DNA of 64,000 nt from Pseudomonas putida (GTDB lineage: Bacteria > Pseudomonadota > Gammaproteobacteria > Pseudomonadales > Pseudomonadaceae): contig NZ_CP026115.2 in the NCBI RefSeq assembly GCF_009883635.2, forward strand, positions 6,076,001 through 6,140,000, read 5' to 3'. This document shows positions 24,275 to 33,396 of the stretch, piece after piece; the stretch's first letter is position 1, and every line of letters begins with the position of its first letter. The translations under genes were made by a program, and so were the position numbers. The notes below the pieces were generated by a model, which saw only the letters and a program-made list of their open reading frames with translations, was not told the DNA's origin and did not search any database.

Positions 24275-25114
24275 CTACTTCAAGCGTTTGAGCAGTTCTT
24301 CTCCCACCGCAAGCGCCGAAGCCGGGTTCTGGCCGGTGATCAGCTCGCGGTCGACGACGACGTTGGAGGCCCATGGCGTGGCATTGCTGCGGAACGTCGC
24401 TCCAGCCTGCTGCAGCGCGGTCTGTGGATAGAACTTCATTTCGCCGCCGCCCAACTGAGGTTTGGCCTGCTCTTCTTCCTGGTTGCTGATGACCGTGACC
24501 TGGTAGCCGCTGTAGATCCACTGCGGCGCGCGCGGGGCCTGACCGGATTCCAGCGTGGCCACAAAGCCACTGGCATCCGGCAACGTCGATAGCAGCGCAA
24601 TCGGGCCATGGCAAACCAATGCGGTCGTCTTGCTGCGGCTATGGAAGTCGGTCAGCAAACGCCCCAGCGCCGGGCTCTTCAAAAGGTCCTGCATCGGTGC
24701 GTGACCGCCTGGGATGTAGACTGCATCAAACCGGTCGTACCCCAATTGCTCGATACGTGCCAGGCTTACCACGGGCGATTTTTCCCTGGATGTCAGCGCC
24801 AGTTTGGCGAGCAGATCCTTGTGTACCTGCAAGTTGGCGGCGTCATTGCCAAAGTACGCCGAAGTGATGGACGAGGCATCGACCGTCGGTGCCTGACCGT
24901 TTGGCGTAGCGAAAGTGATCTGGTGGCCCGCATCGAGCAGCAACTTGACCGGCTGCATCAGCTCGTTAAGGAAGAACCCCGTGGACAGGACCTTTCCGTC
25001 CTTCAGGTCCAGATGGTTTTCATCGGACAGCACGACCAACACGTTGCCGGCCTGGGCCGTGGCCGCCGCGAGCCCTAGTAGCAGTGTTGCTGCAAGCTTT
25101 GGTAGCAGTTTCAT
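24275..25114 (-). CDS. Exported DJ-1/PfpI-family protein
   Basis: 279 residues with a clear signal peptide (MKLLPKLAATLLLGLAAATA, cleavage after AQA). The core shows AVYIPGGHAPMQDLL and the nucleophile elbow TALVCHGPIALLSTL with Cys-His, as in Hsp31-type DJ-1 proteins. A periplasmic location is unusual for this superfamily, but such exported members occur in pseudomonads. First gene of the operon; its promoter lies in the 112 bases shared with the divergent LysR gene, which is therefore the likely regulator. Confidence 0.9.
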   Translation of the reverse strand: MKLLPKLAATLLLGLAAATAQAGNVLVVLSDENHLDLKDGKVLSTGFFLNELMQPVKLLLDAGHQITFATPNGQAPTVDASSITSAYFGNDAANLQVHKDLLAKLALTSREKSPVVSLARIEQLGYDRFDAVYIPGGHAPMQDLLKSPALGRLLTDFHSRSKTTALVCHGPIALLSTLPDASGFVATLESGQAPRAPQWIYSGYQVTVISNQEEEQAKPQLGGGEMKFYPQTALQQAGATFRSNATPWASNVVVDRELITGQNPASALAVGEELLKRLK

Positions 25115-25197
25115 GATGAGACTCGAACATTCATTAAAAGAGAGGTGTGACAGGGCGTACTGTATTCAGCACCCTGGAGGAGATAAACTAGCCAGAC

Positions 25198-25214
25198 AGA
25201 ACAACATTTGTTCT
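25198..25214. promoter_or_regulatory. Palindromic operator at the LysR start
   Basis: Perfect inverted repeat AGAACAA-CAT-TTGTTCT, 12 bases before the LysR start codon and within the region divergent to the DJ-1 operon. Position and size fit a LysR-type autoregulatory site. Confidence 0.5.
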
Positions 25215-25226
25215 TTAGGGGACAAG

Positions 25227-26132
25227 ATGAGCCGTAAATTTGACTATCTCGGGGATGTAGAGGCCTTCATGGCGGTGGTCGAGCACGGCTCTTTCACCGC
25301 CGGCGCGGTGGTACTGTCGACCACCCCCTCGGTGCTCAGCAGAGCCGTGGCCCGGCTGGAAACCCGGCTGGGGCGGCAACTCCTGCAGCGCACCACGCGC
25401 AGGCTTGGCCTGACCGACGCTGGACGGCAATACCTGGACCAGGCGCGCAGGGCCTTTGCCGTGCTGGTCGAGGCCGAACGCGATGTGCAGGGCCAGGGAG
25501 GCGCGCTGGCTGGGCGCGTGCGCATGAGCGTGCCGACCACCTACGGCCATTACCGCCTGCCGCCGCTGCTGGCTCGCTTCACACGCTCACACCCCCAGGT
25601 GCAGGTCGAATTGAACATCACCAACCGCAACGTTGACCTGGTGGCAGAAGGTTTCGACCTCGCCATCCGTCTGGGCCCTTTACCGGACAGCGGGCTGGTT
25701 GCTCGCAAGCTCGAAGATGCAGCCCTGCTGTTGGTCGCCGCCCCCGAATATCTTCAACGGGCGGGTACCCCGCAGTCGCTGGAAGCGTTGCAGCAGCATC
25801 TGTGCCTGCCCTTCGTCATGCCACGGACCGGGCGCCTGGCGCCGTGGGTGTTCCGCGACGGCGATCAAGACATCGACTGGCTCCCGGTCTCGAGCATCGA
25901 GGTTTCGGATGACGTCCTGGGCGTGGTGTCCCTGGCCGAACAGGGTATCGGCATCTGCCAGAGCTACGACTTCATCGTGCGCGAGCGCCTGGAGCGTGGG
26001 CGCCTGGTGGAGGTGCTGCCACGTCTGCGGGGCCGCACCCGGCCCTTCTCGCTGGTCTATGCGCCCCATGAACGACAATCGGCAGCTGCACGAGCAATGA
26101 TCGACTTGCTGGCAGGCGCCACGACGAGCTGA
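25227..26132 (+). CDS. LysR-family transcriptional regulator
   Basis: 301 residues. The helix-turn-helix is FMAVVEHGSFTAGAVVLSTT then SVLSRAVARLETRLGRQLLQ, and the substrate-binding part includes RVRMSVPTTYGHYRLPPLLA. This is the CrgA/DhcR-like group of LysR proteins that often control adjacent oxidoreductases. It is divergent to the DJ-1/SDR/monooxygenase operon and precedes, tail to tail, the cyclase operon. ATG 25227 follows AGGGG; a much longer upstream frame exists but crosses the divergent promoter and is not used. A strong terminator follows at 26194. Confidence 0.92.
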   Translation: MSRKFDYLGDVEAFMAVVEHGSFTAGAVVLSTTPSVLSRAVARLETRLGRQLLQRTTRRLGLTDAGRQYLDQARRAFAVLVEAERDVQGQGGALAGRVRMSVPTTYGHYRLPPLLARFTRSHPQVQVELNITNRNVDLVAEGFDLAIRLGPLPDSGLVARKLEDAALLLVAAPEYLQRAGTPQSLEALQQHLCLPFVMPRTGRLAPWVFRDGDQDIDWLPVSSIEVSDDVLGVVSLAEQGIGICQSYDFIVRERLERGRLVEVLPRLRGRTRPFSLVYAPHERQSAAARAMIDLLAGATTS

Positions 26133-26193
26133 CGATCATTAGGCTCGGCCTGGCGCGTCGCCGGCACACGCGTCGATATGATGTCGCACAAAC

Positions 26194-26228
26194 AAGGCGG
26201 TCCCTGTCAGGCCGACAGGGACCGCCTT
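26194..26228. terminator. Strong bidirectional terminator
   Basis: Perfect 15-bp stem AAGGCGGTCCCTGTC/GACAGGGACCGCCTT with a five-base loop, between the converging LysR gene and cyclase operon. Confidence 0.85.
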
Positions 26229-26271
26229 GGCGCATCACTTGAGATTGAGACAGACAGTTACTTGCACGTAT

Positions 26272-27213
26272 TCATCGAATGGCTACCGGATTGATATTGA
26301 CCTGGGTGGAACCTGCATAGAGCGGTTGGCCAAGAACAAAAAGGAACTCCCAAGCCTTGTCGTGCACCAGCGCACGGCTGTCGATCAGTTCCAGGTTGTA
26401 GATGCCGCGTTTGGCAAGCATGTACTGGTTGACCGGAAACTCGTCCTTGCCATGCGGGTTCGGATAAACCTCGGAGGCCCAGGTATCTCCGCCGAAGGCG
26501 ACGATACCCTGGTCGGCCAGCCACTGCGCTGCCTCCATGCCGATACCTGGCTCCACTTCCAGGAACTGCTCGTTGTCGTTGCCGATCAGCTCCAGCCAGC
26601 CGGTGTTGAACAGCACCACATCCCCCTTGCGCAGGGTCAGGCCTTGTTTCTTCAATACCGCCTGGATGTCGGCCACGCTGAACTCGGTACCGCCGGGCAC
26701 GATGGCCTTGCCGTAGTGAGCGGTCATGTCCAGCACCACGCCACGGGTCACCATCGGCGGCACTTTTTCGACGCCGAGCTTGGTGACGCCATCAACGGTC
26801 ACGAAATCGGCTGCCTTGTTGCCGTTGTAGTACACGTTGTCGATACCGATGTGGCCGATACCGTTGAGTTGGGTTCCTACGCCAGTCCAGGCATTGACCA
26901 GCTCATCATTGAAGGTGAACTTGTTTGGCCCCAGCGACCGTCCCGCCTGCTGGCCAACCTGCACGTTGTAGAGCCTGAAGCTGCGATGCCGGAAGGCCGG
27001 CAGATGCTTGTCCACCGGTACCGCCAGCGGATAGGTCTTGCCCGTCTTGACCAGGCCTACGGCCTGCTTGACCACTTCCGGAGTCAGCAAGTTGGCAGCG
27101 CCGATCTCGTCGTTCGGACCATAGGCTGACGGATACCAATCGGCTGCGGATGCGGTATGCATGGCAAGCGGCAATACAGCCGCCAACGTGAGTTTTGTAA
27201 GGGTCTTCATCAT
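26272..27213 (-). CDS. Exported cyclase-family protein (kynurenine-formamidase-like hydrolase)
   Basis: 313 residues with a signal peptide (KTLTKLTLAAVLPLAMHTAS, cleavage after ASA). The cyclase-family metal site is visible as GVGTQLNGIGHIGIDNVYYN, where the second residue of the HxGTHxD motif positions is changed (TQLNGIGH), plus VLFNTGWLELIG and AQWLADQGIVAFGGDTWASE. Members hydrolyse amides, esters or lactones using divalent metal. It overlaps the upstream alkene reductase gene by four bases (ATGA) and ends the five-gene operon. Confidence 0.88.
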   Translation of the reverse strand: MMKTLTKLTLAAVLPLAMHTASAADWYPSAYGPNDEIGAANLLTPEVVKQAVGLVKTGKTYPLAVPVDKHLPAFRHRSFRLYNVQVGQQAGRSLGPNKFTFNDELVNAWTGVGTQLNGIGHIGIDNVYYNGNKAADFVTVDGVTKLGVEKVPPMVTRGVVLDMTAHYGKAIVPGGTEFSVADIQAVLKKQGLTLRKGDVVLFNTGWLELIGNDNEQFLEVEPGIGMEAAQWLADQGIVAFGGDTWASEVYPNPHGKDEFPVNQYMLAKRGIYNLELIDSRALVHDKAWEFLFVLGQPLYAGSTQVNINPVAIR

Positions 27214-28340
27214 GCCTCCGGGTTTTCAGCGGACTGCGTCAGTCTGGGATAGTCGGTCAGGCCGAGCGCACCGCCGCCGAACAAGGTGTCGCGGTCGTGT
27301 GGGTTGAGCGGCGCAGCTGCGCGCAGGCGCGCGGGTAAGTCGGGGTTGGCAACGAACGGGCGGCCAAAGCCAATCAGGTCGGCCCACCCTTCGCGCAACG
27401 CCGTACGAGCCCGCTCGGCGTTGTAGTGGCCGGCGTAGATGAACGTGCCGGGGAACGCCTCACGCAGTCGTTGCTTGAACGCAACCGGCATTTCAGGAGC
27501 GTCCTCCCAGTCGGCCTCGGCGATGTGGATGTAGCCCACGCCAATTTCACTGAGCAGCTGCGCTGCGGCGATGTACGTGGTTTCGGGGTCGTCATCGACA
27601 CAGCCGTTGAGTGTGGTCAGCGGCGCCAGGCGGATGCCGACACAGCCCTTGTCGCCCGTGCCTTCGACCAGGGCTTGCGCCACCTCGCCGAGAAAACGCA
27701 GGCGGTTGTGCAGCGAACCACCATATTCATCGCCGCGACCGTTGGCGCCGGAGTCGATGAACTGGTTGATCAGGTAACCGTTGGCGGCATGCAGCTCTAC
27801 GCCGTCGAAGCCAGCGGCCATTGCATTGCGCGCGGCTTGGCGGAACTCATCGACGATGGCTCGGATTTCCTCCACGTTGAGCGCGCGCGGCTTGGACGCT
27901 TGCACGAAACCCGGCTTGCCGTCGCTTTCAGCGACGAACACATTGACACCCTCAGCCTGGATAGCCGTGGAAGACACCGGAGACTGCCCATCGAGCAGGC
28001 TGATGTGGCTCAAGCGCCCGACGTGCCAAAGCTGTGCGAAAATGCGTCCGCCAACGGAGTGTACCGCCTGGGTAACCTTGCGCCACCCGGCGACCTGCGC
28101 CGAAGTGTAAATGCCAGGCGTCCACGCATAGCCCTTGCCAAGTGGGGAAATCCAGGTGCCTTCGCTGACGATCAGACCGGCAGTGGCACGTTGCGCGTAA
28201 TACTGGGCCATCAGATCGTTCGGTACGTCACCGGGTTGGCTGGCACGCGAACGCGTCATTGGCGGCATCACGATGCGATTGGGCAGTTCAAGGTCGCCAA
28301 GCCTCAGCGGCTGGAACAAGGGGTCATTCGTATCAGGCAT
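27210..28340 (-). CDS. Old Yellow Enzyme family alkene reductase (NemA-like)
   Basis: 376-residue FMN-dependent TIM barrel: LPNRIVMPPMTRSRASQPGD (FMN phosphate and Thr next to flavin), WHVGRLSH, FDGVELHAANGYLINQFIDS and ADLIGFGRPFVANPDLPARL. In the GVELHAANGYL segment His and Asn are the substrate-anchoring pair. Reduces activated C=C bonds or nitro/maleimide compounds with NADPH. ATG 28340 is supported by GGAGA five bases upstream; longer frames start in the upstream gene. The 5' end overlaps the luciferase-like gene by eight bases. Confidence 0.93.
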   Translation of the reverse strand: MPDTNDPLFQPLRLGDLELPNRIVMPPMTRSRASQPGDVPNDLMAQYYAQRATAGLIVSEGTWISPLGKGYAWTPGIYTSAQVAGWRKVTQAVHSVGGRIFAQLWHVGRLSHISLLDGQSPVSSTAIQAEGVNVFVAESDGKPGFVQASKPRALNVEEIRAIVDEFRQAARNAMAAGFDGVELHAANGYLINQFIDSGANGRGDEYGGSLHNRLRFLGEVAQALVEGTGDKGCVGIRLAPLTTLNGCVDDDPETTYIAAAQLLSEIGVGYIHIAEADWEDAPEMPVAFKQRLREAFPGTFIYAGHYNAERARTALREGWADLIGFGRPFVANPDLPARLRAAAPLNPHDRDTLFGGGALGLTDYPRLTQSAENPEA

Positions 28341-29304
28341 TGCAGTTCTCCATGGCCGTCGCTGTCGCATCGGCTGAATGAAAAAGGGGCAGGACGTGTT
28401 CGGCGATCTCGTGGAGGGTCTGATCAAGCGGCCGCTGGTTGCGGCGCAAGTGCAGGCCTACGTGATCGACGCCGGCTGCGCGTAACGTTTGAAGTTCCTC
28501 GATCAGTGCGTCGCGGCCGCCACGCAGGCCGAAGCGATGGCGCTGCATCGGCGCGTCGGCGCGCTCGGCCAGATCCAGGTGGATGAAGCTCGCATAGGGT
28601 TTGGCACCGGCTACCGCACGCCATGCGGCAACGCGGCGTTCGTGATCCCGGGGCGTGCCCGGATAAGCCAGGCAGCCGTCCATGTGCTCGCCAATCCAGG
28701 CCGGGCTCTGCTGGGCCAGCCCGGCCACCAGCAGCGGGAGTGGAGCGGCTGACCGCGGCAGCACGGTCAATCCATTCGGCAAGCTCGACTGCGCGCGGTC
28801 CCGCAGCAACGCGACCTGCTCACGAAAAGCCGTTCCGCGGCCCGCGAAATCGCGGTCGAACAATGGATACTCCACCGGCCGGTCGCCGCTGGCCACACCC
28901 AGCAGCAGACGATCTCCACTCAATTTCTGGATCGTCGCTGCCGATTTCAACGTCAGCAGCGGCTCGCGGATGGGAAGCACCACCGCAGCGGTGCCCAACA
29001 GGATGTCGCGGGTGATACCGGCCAGATAGCCCAGGTAGGCGAAAACTTCGAACACCTGGGCGGCATCGCCGAAGGCAGGGTCGTACAGCGGCACGTCGCG
29101 TATCCACAACGCCCGAAAACCGAGGCGGTCAACCAACTGCGCGAGCTCGGCGTGGCGAGCCAGGTCCGGCTCGCCTGGCAGGCGGGCGGCTTTGCACCGT
29201 GCCTGCTCTGCGGTGGGCGTCCAGTCGTTGTCCAGGGGAGCCTCGATACCGATGCTGAAACCACCAGCGGTCAATCGCTCCAGGGGCATTGTGGGGATAC
29301 GCAT
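28333..29304 (-). CDS. LLM-class flavin-dependent oxidoreductase
   Basis: 323 residues with the bacterial-luciferase-like barrel: FSIGIEAPLDNDWT, FRALWIRDVPLYDPAFGDAA, LGTAAVVLPIREPLLTLKSA, LSGDRLLLGVASGDRPVEYP. Uses reduced F420 or FMN; in Pseudomonas FMN is expected. The start at 29304 (MRIPTMPLERLT) is used because the longer frame reads through the intergenic region. Coupled to the alkene reductase downstream. Its substrate is unknown, but the order luciferase-like/OYE/cyclase suggests stepwise modification of one molecule. Confidence 0.9.
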   Translation of the reverse strand: MRIPTMPLERLTAGGFSIGIEAPLDNDWTPTAEQARCKAARLPGEPDLARHAELAQLVDRLGFRALWIRDVPLYDPAFGDAAQVFEVFAYLGYLAGITRDILLGTAAVVLPIREPLLTLKSAATIQKLSGDRLLLGVASGDRPVEYPLFDRDFAGRGTAFREQVALLRDRAQSSLPNGLTVLPRSAAPLPLLVAGLAQQSPAWIGEHMDGCLAYPGTPRDHERRVAAWRAVAGAKPYASFIHLDLAERADAPMQRHRFGLRGGRDALIEELQTLRAAGVDHVGLHLRRNQRPLDQTLHEIAEHVLPLFHSADATATAMENCNA

Positions 29305-29314
29305 GATGATCGCC

Positions 29315-30118
29315 TCAGTCCCAAACCGGAGCCAGGCCCTCAGGGCTGACTTCGCGGCTGTTACGATCCAACTGTTCAATCCTGGCCATGTCGTCGGCGT
29401 CCAGGTGCAGGTCACCCGCCAGCAAGTTGCTGGCCAGGTTCTCGCGCTTGGTCGAGGACGGGATGACCGCGTAGCCGAGTTGCAGCGCCCAGGCCAGAGC
29501 GACCTGTGCGACAGTGGCCTGGTGCTTGTCGGCGATCTGCGCCAGTGTCAGGTCCTTGAGTACCTTGCCGTAGGCCAGGGTCATGTAGGAGGTGACAGGG
29601 ATGCCCTGTTCTTTCAGGAAGGCTGTCAGCTTGTGGTTCTGCAAATAAGGACTGAGTTCGATCTGGTTGGTGGCAATCTCGTCTTTGCCAACCACGGCGA
29701 TGGCCTGCCGGGTCAATTCGATATTGAAGTTGGAGATACCGATCTGGCGGGTCAGGCCTAGCGCCTTGGCCTCGGCCAGCGCCGCCATGTATTCGGCCAG
29801 CTCGATACCGTTGCCGGGTGCAGGCCAGTGGATCAGTGTCAGGTCCACGTAGTCGGTGCGCAGCTTCTTCAGGCTCTCGCGCAGGCTTGGCACCAATTTG
29901 TCCTGGGCGTAGTTGTCGGTCCAGATCTTGGTCGTGATGAACAACTCGGAACGCTCGATGCCGCTCTCGGCGATGGCTTGACCTACATCGGCCTCATTGC
30001 CGTAGATCTGTGCGGTATCAATCGCGCGGTAGCCCAGCTCCAGCGCATTACGCACCGAATCAATGACGGCTTGGCCGGTCAGGCGGAAGGTGCCTGCGCC
30101 GAAGGAAGGAACACTCAT
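29315..30118 (-). CDS. Aldo/keto reductase (DkgB-like)
   Basis: 267 residues. AKR signatures: [20 protein letters not shown] (catalytic Asp and Tyr), [14 protein letters not shown] segment (Lys), [10 protein letters not shown] (His) and [15 protein letters not shown], ending with the NADPH loop [17 protein letters not shown]. The closest group is 2,5-diketo-D-gluconate reductase DkgB/YafB, which reduces small aldehydes and methylglyoxal. ATG 30118 follows AGGAAGGAA. Second gene of the operon. Confidence 0.92.
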   Translation of the reverse strand: MSVPSFGAGTFRLTGQAVIDSVRNALELGYRAIDTAQIYGNEADVGQAIAESGIERSELFITTKIWTDNYAQDKLVPSLRESLKKLRTDYVDLTLIHWPAPGNGIELAEYMAALAEAKALGLTRQIGISNFNIELTRQAIAVVGKDEIATNQIELSPYLQNHKLTAFLKEQGIPVTSYMTLAYGKVLKDLTLAQIADKHQATVAQVALAWALQLGYAVIPSSTKRENLASNLLAGDLHLDADDMARIEQLDRNSREVSPEGLAPVWD

Positions 30119-30165
30119 GATGAACTCCTGGAAGGGTTGGGAAGAAACGAAGATCGAGGAAACTT

Positions 30166-31356
30166 TCATGCTTGATTTGGTTGGGCCAACGCCGAGGCTG
30201 CGCGCCGGTCCAGCCGGCCGGACAACACCGTGAGCCCCAGCGCGGCCAGCGTGACCACCGCGGCAATCCACGGCGTATGGGCCAGGCCGAGATGGCCAAC
30301 GACCTGTGCACCGCCCCAGGCACCGCCGGCCACGCCAAGGTTGAACGCCGAAATGTTGAAGCCGGCTGCGACATCGGTTGCGTCAGGCACAACCTGCTCC
30401 GCCTGGCGCACGACATAGACCTGCAAGGCGGGCACATTGCCGAACGCCACCGCGCCCCATGCCAGCACCGTCAACAGCACCAGCGGTTTGCTCGGCGCGG
30501 TGAAGGTCAGCACCAACAACACAACCGAGAGCAGCCCGAAAATGATCTTCAGTGCCGCCACGGGACCCTTGCGGTCGGCCAATCGGCCGCCCCAGACGTT
30601 CCCCACTGCCACCGAAACGCCATAGGCCAGCAGTACCAGGCCCACCATGTTGGAGTTGAAACCGGAGATGTCTTCCAGGATCGGCGCCAGAAAGGTGAAA
30701 GCAATGAGCGAGCCGCCGTAGCCAACTGCGGTCATCGCATAGACCAGCAGCAGTCGCGGTTGCAGCAGAACACGCAACTGCCGGGCGAGCGGCGCGGGCG
30801 CGGTATGCGAAATGTCGCGTGGTACCAGCACCTGCGCACCGATGAGTGCCACCACGCCGAAGGCGGCAACTGTCAGGAAGGTAGCGTGCCAGCCCAAGTG
30901 CTGGCCGATGAAGGTACCCAACGGGATACCCGTCACAAAGGCCACGGTCATACCGCTGAACATCGTGGCGATGGCACTGGCTGCTTTCTCGCGAGGCACC
31001 AGGCTGGTGGCGACGATCGAACCGACACTGAAGAACACGCCGTGCGCCAGACCGGTCAGCAGGCGAGCGAGAATCAGGGTGGTGTAGCCAGGGGCCAGCC
31101 AGGCCACCAGGTTACCAACCGTGAACAGCACCATCAGCCCCACCAACAGCGGCTTACGCGGTACCCCTTTCGTAAGCGCGGTCAGGATCGGCGCGCCGAC
31201 AGCCACACCAAGCGCGTACAGGCTGACCAGCAGCCCTGCCGAAGGCAGAGACACACCGAGATCCGCAGCAATGGTTGGGATCAAGCCCACAATAACGAAT
31301 TCGGTAGTACCGATGGCGAAGGCCGCCAACGTCAAAGCAAACAGTGCAAGAGGCAT
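30166..31356 (-). CDS. MFS transporter (DHA1 drug:H+ antiporter, AraJ/YdhP-like)
   Basis: 396 residues with 12 predicted membrane segments, beginning [20 protein letters not shown]. The phrase [22 protein letters not shown] is characteristic of the AraJ/YdhP/PbuE group of sugar or purine/drug exporters, and the motif-A loop of the family is present ([10 protein letters not shown]). First gene of the five-gene enzyme operon, so it may export the product or substrate. A TTG start nine codons upstream (31383) is possible but has no better ribosome binding site. A perfect palindrome at 31432 lies in the promoter region. Confidence 0.92.
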   Translation of the reverse strand: MPLALFALTLAAFAIGTTEFVIVGLIPTIAADLGVSLPSAGLLVSLYALGVAVGAPILTALTKGVPRKPLLVGLMVLFTVGNLVAWLAPGYTTLILARLLTGLAHGVFFSVGSIVATSLVPREKAASAIATMFSGMTVAFVTGIPLGTFIGQHLGWHATFLTVAAFGVVALIGAQVLVPRDISHTAPAPLARQLRVLLQPRLLLVYAMTAVGYGGSLIAFTFLAPILEDISGFNSNMVGLVLLAYGVSVAVGNVWGGRLADRKGPVAALKIIFGLLSVVLLVLTFTAPSKPLVLLTVLAWGAVAFGNVPALQVYVVRQAEQVVPDATDVAAGFNISAFNLGVAGGAWGGAQVVGHLGLAHTPWIAAVVTLAALGLTVLSGRLDRRAASALAQPNQA

Positions 31357-31431
31357 AGTTGCAATCCGGAGGGAGTTAAACAATGGTTTGCAGTTTGGCG
31401 AACTTGCGTTTTCAGATTAAGCCATAGGCAA

Positions 31432-31447
31432 GTCAAATAGATTTGAC
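31432..31447. promoter_or_regulatory. Perfect palindrome upstream of the MFS-led operon
   Basis: GTCAAAT-AG-ATTTGAC, 75 bases upstream of the MFS start codon. Its perfect symmetry and place in the promoter region suggest an operator. Which regulator binds is not shown; the closest candidate is the LysR protein 25227-26132, whose own palindrome is different. Confidence 0.5.
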
Positions 31448-31791
31448 GTGGAATCAACAATAGATACCGTCGACCGCTATGCGCGCATTCTCCCTTCCTG
31501 AAAACAGCCTCACCTGGCGCAATGACGAATAACTACGAACGAACAGAAAACGATTGCTGGTTGACGTCGAGTTACACCTGAACCCCTCTCTACTTGCAGT
31601 AATAAACTGTCCAACTGCAGCTCACCCAATAGTTTGATAGCCCCTGGCCGGTTGCAGGCTGGCGTCGGGGAGGTCAAGCCAATGGCGCCGTACGGCGACG
31701 TAGAAACTGGCGCCGCCGACGCGAACACAAGCGCCCCGCGTTGCAGGCTTGATGTACAAGCCCCGCAACGCACGGGCCACCCTGGGCTCGA
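31448..31791. other. Intergenic stretch without a recognised gene
   Basis: 344 bases between the promoter of the MFS-led operon and the end of the aldehyde dehydrogenase gene, both on the minus strand. It is less G+C-rich than its surroundings. I see no gene, repeat or clear terminator in it. Confidence 0.4.
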
Positions 31792-33366
31792 TTACAGCGC
31801 AGCCCGGCTAAACACCCCATTCACCAGGCGATTGATGCCCAGTGGGTTGGCAGCCTTCAGCGCATCCGGCAACAAAGCGTCAGGCAGATTCTGGTAACAC
31901 ACCGGCCGCAGGAACCGGTCGATGGCCAGGGTGCCTACCGATGTCCCGCGCGAATCCGAAGTCGCCGGATAGGGCCCGCCATGTACCATCGCATCGCTGA
32001 CCTCGACGCCGGTCGGATAACCGTTGACCAACACCCGCCCGACCTTCTCCTCCAGCAGCGCCAGCAAATCCTGCGCCTCGGCCAGCTCGTCGGGCTCGCC
32101 GATCAGGCTTGCGGTCAGCTGTCCGCGCAATCCGACCAAGGCCTCGTGCAGTGTCTTGCGGTCAGCCACCTCGACGACCACCGTTACAGGACCGAACACC
32201 TCCTCTTGGAGCAACTCATCGCCTTCGAGCAGTAATCCGACGTCGGCCCTGAACAGCTGCGGCCGCGCCTGTTGGCCACTCTGCCCCGCCATGCTGAGCC
32301 GATCGATGCGTGGGTGAGCCTCCAAGCGTTGCAGGCCCGAGCAGTAGCTGGCGAACGTACCGCGGTTGAGCATGGTCTGCGCCGGCAGATCGTCCAGTTG
32401 ATGCCTGAGGGCTTCGACAAAGGCGCTGAACTCAGGCGAGCGCACACCCACCACCAAACCGGGGTTGGTGCAGAACTGCCCTGCCCCCTGCACCACCGAG
32501 GCGCTCAGCTCGCGGGCAATGGTCTCGCCGCGCAGGCGCAACGCCTCTGGCAGCACCAGCACCGGGTTGATACTGCTCATCTCGGCAAACACCGGGATCG
32601 GCTGCGGCCGGGTCGCCGCCAGATCGCACAGGGCACGCCCGCCCTTGAGCGAACCGGTGAAGCCCACCGCCTGGATCGCCGGGTGCAGCACCAGACGCTC
32701 GCCGACACCGCTACCAAAAACCATGCTGAACACCCCGGCCGGCATCTGCGTCAACTGCGCGGCACGCTCGATGGCCATGGCCACATACTGCGCCGTGGCC
32801 ATATGGCCACTGTGTGCCTTGACTACCACCGGGCATCCGGCGGCAAACGCCGCCGCCGTGTCCCCCCCTGCCGTGGAAAACGCCAGCGGGAAATTGCTGG
32901 CGCCGAACACGGCCACCGGCCCGACACCCAGACGGCACTGACGCAGGTCTGGACGCGGCAGCGGCTGGCGCTCGGGCATGGCCCGGTCGATACGGGCGCC
33001 CAGAAAGTCACCGCGACGCAGCACCTCGGCGAACAGGCGCAACTGACCGCTGGTGCGTGCACGCTCACCGAGGATGCGCGGTGCCGGCAAGGCCGTCTCG
33101 CGACCGACCACGGCGATGAATTCCTCGCCCAGCGCATCCAACTGGTCGGCGATGGCCTCCAGAAAACGCGCCCGCCGCTCCGGCGCCAGGCTGCGGAAAA
33201 CCGGGAAGGCCGAGCGCGCGCCGGCAGCGGCAGCATCTACCTCCGCCTCGGTGGCCTGGTGGAAGAAGCCGGGCAGGCGCTCGCCGCCATGGGCATCGAT
33301 GCTGTGCAACAGCACCGTCCCCAGACCGCTGCGCCGCCCGCCGATGAAGTTGTATCCGTCAGACAT
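31792..33366 (-). CDS. Aldehyde dehydrogenase (NADP+), ketoglutarate-semialdehyde-dehydrogenase type
   Basis: 524 residues. ALDH motifs: VGPVAVFGASNFPLAFSTAG (cofactor site), VGFTGSLKGGRALCDLAATR, FAEMSSINPVLVLPEAL (catalytic Glu), and QGAGQFCTNPGLVVGV (catalytic Cys). The length above 500 and the N-terminal SDGYNFIGGRRSG fit the group that oxidises 2,5-dioxopentanoate to 2-oxoglutarate, but other semialdehydes are possible. It is the last gene of an operon with the cyclase, NIPSNAP and iron alcohol dehydrogenase genes, so it probably oxidises the aldehyde made by the alcohol dehydrogenase. Confidence 0.92.
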   Translation of the reverse strand: MSDGYNFIGGRRSGLGTVLLHSIDAHGGERLPGFFHQATEAEVDAAAAGARSAFPVFRSLAPERRARFLEAIADQLDALGEEFIAVVGRETALPAPRILGERARTSGQLRLFAEVLRRGDFLGARIDRAMPERQPLPRPDLRQCRLGVGPVAVFGASNFPLAFSTAGGDTAAAFAAGCPVVVKAHSGHMATAQYVAMAIERAAQLTQMPAGVFSMVFGSGVGERLVLHPAIQAVGFTGSLKGGRALCDLAATRPQPIPVFAEMSSINPVLVLPEALRLRGETIARELSASVVQGAGQFCTNPGLVVGVRSPEFSAFVEALRHQLDDLPAQTMLNRGTFASYCSGLQRLEAHPRIDRLSMAGQSGQQARPQLFRADVGLLLEGDELLQEEVFGPVTVVVEVADRKTLHEALVGLRGQLTASLIGEPDELAEAQDLLALLEEKVGRVLVNGYPTGVEVSDAMVHGGPYPATSDSRGTSVGTLAIDRFLRPVCYQNLPDALLPDALKAANPLGINRLVNGVFSRAAL

Positions 33367-33396
33367 GAAGAGTGGCTCGCATATGAAAGTGAAGGG

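Noticed and set aside
30172..31440. A 422-codon plus-strand frame opposite the MFS gene
   Set aside because: Antisense shadow rich in His and Gln with no domain; the minus-strand MFS gene has 12 membrane segments.
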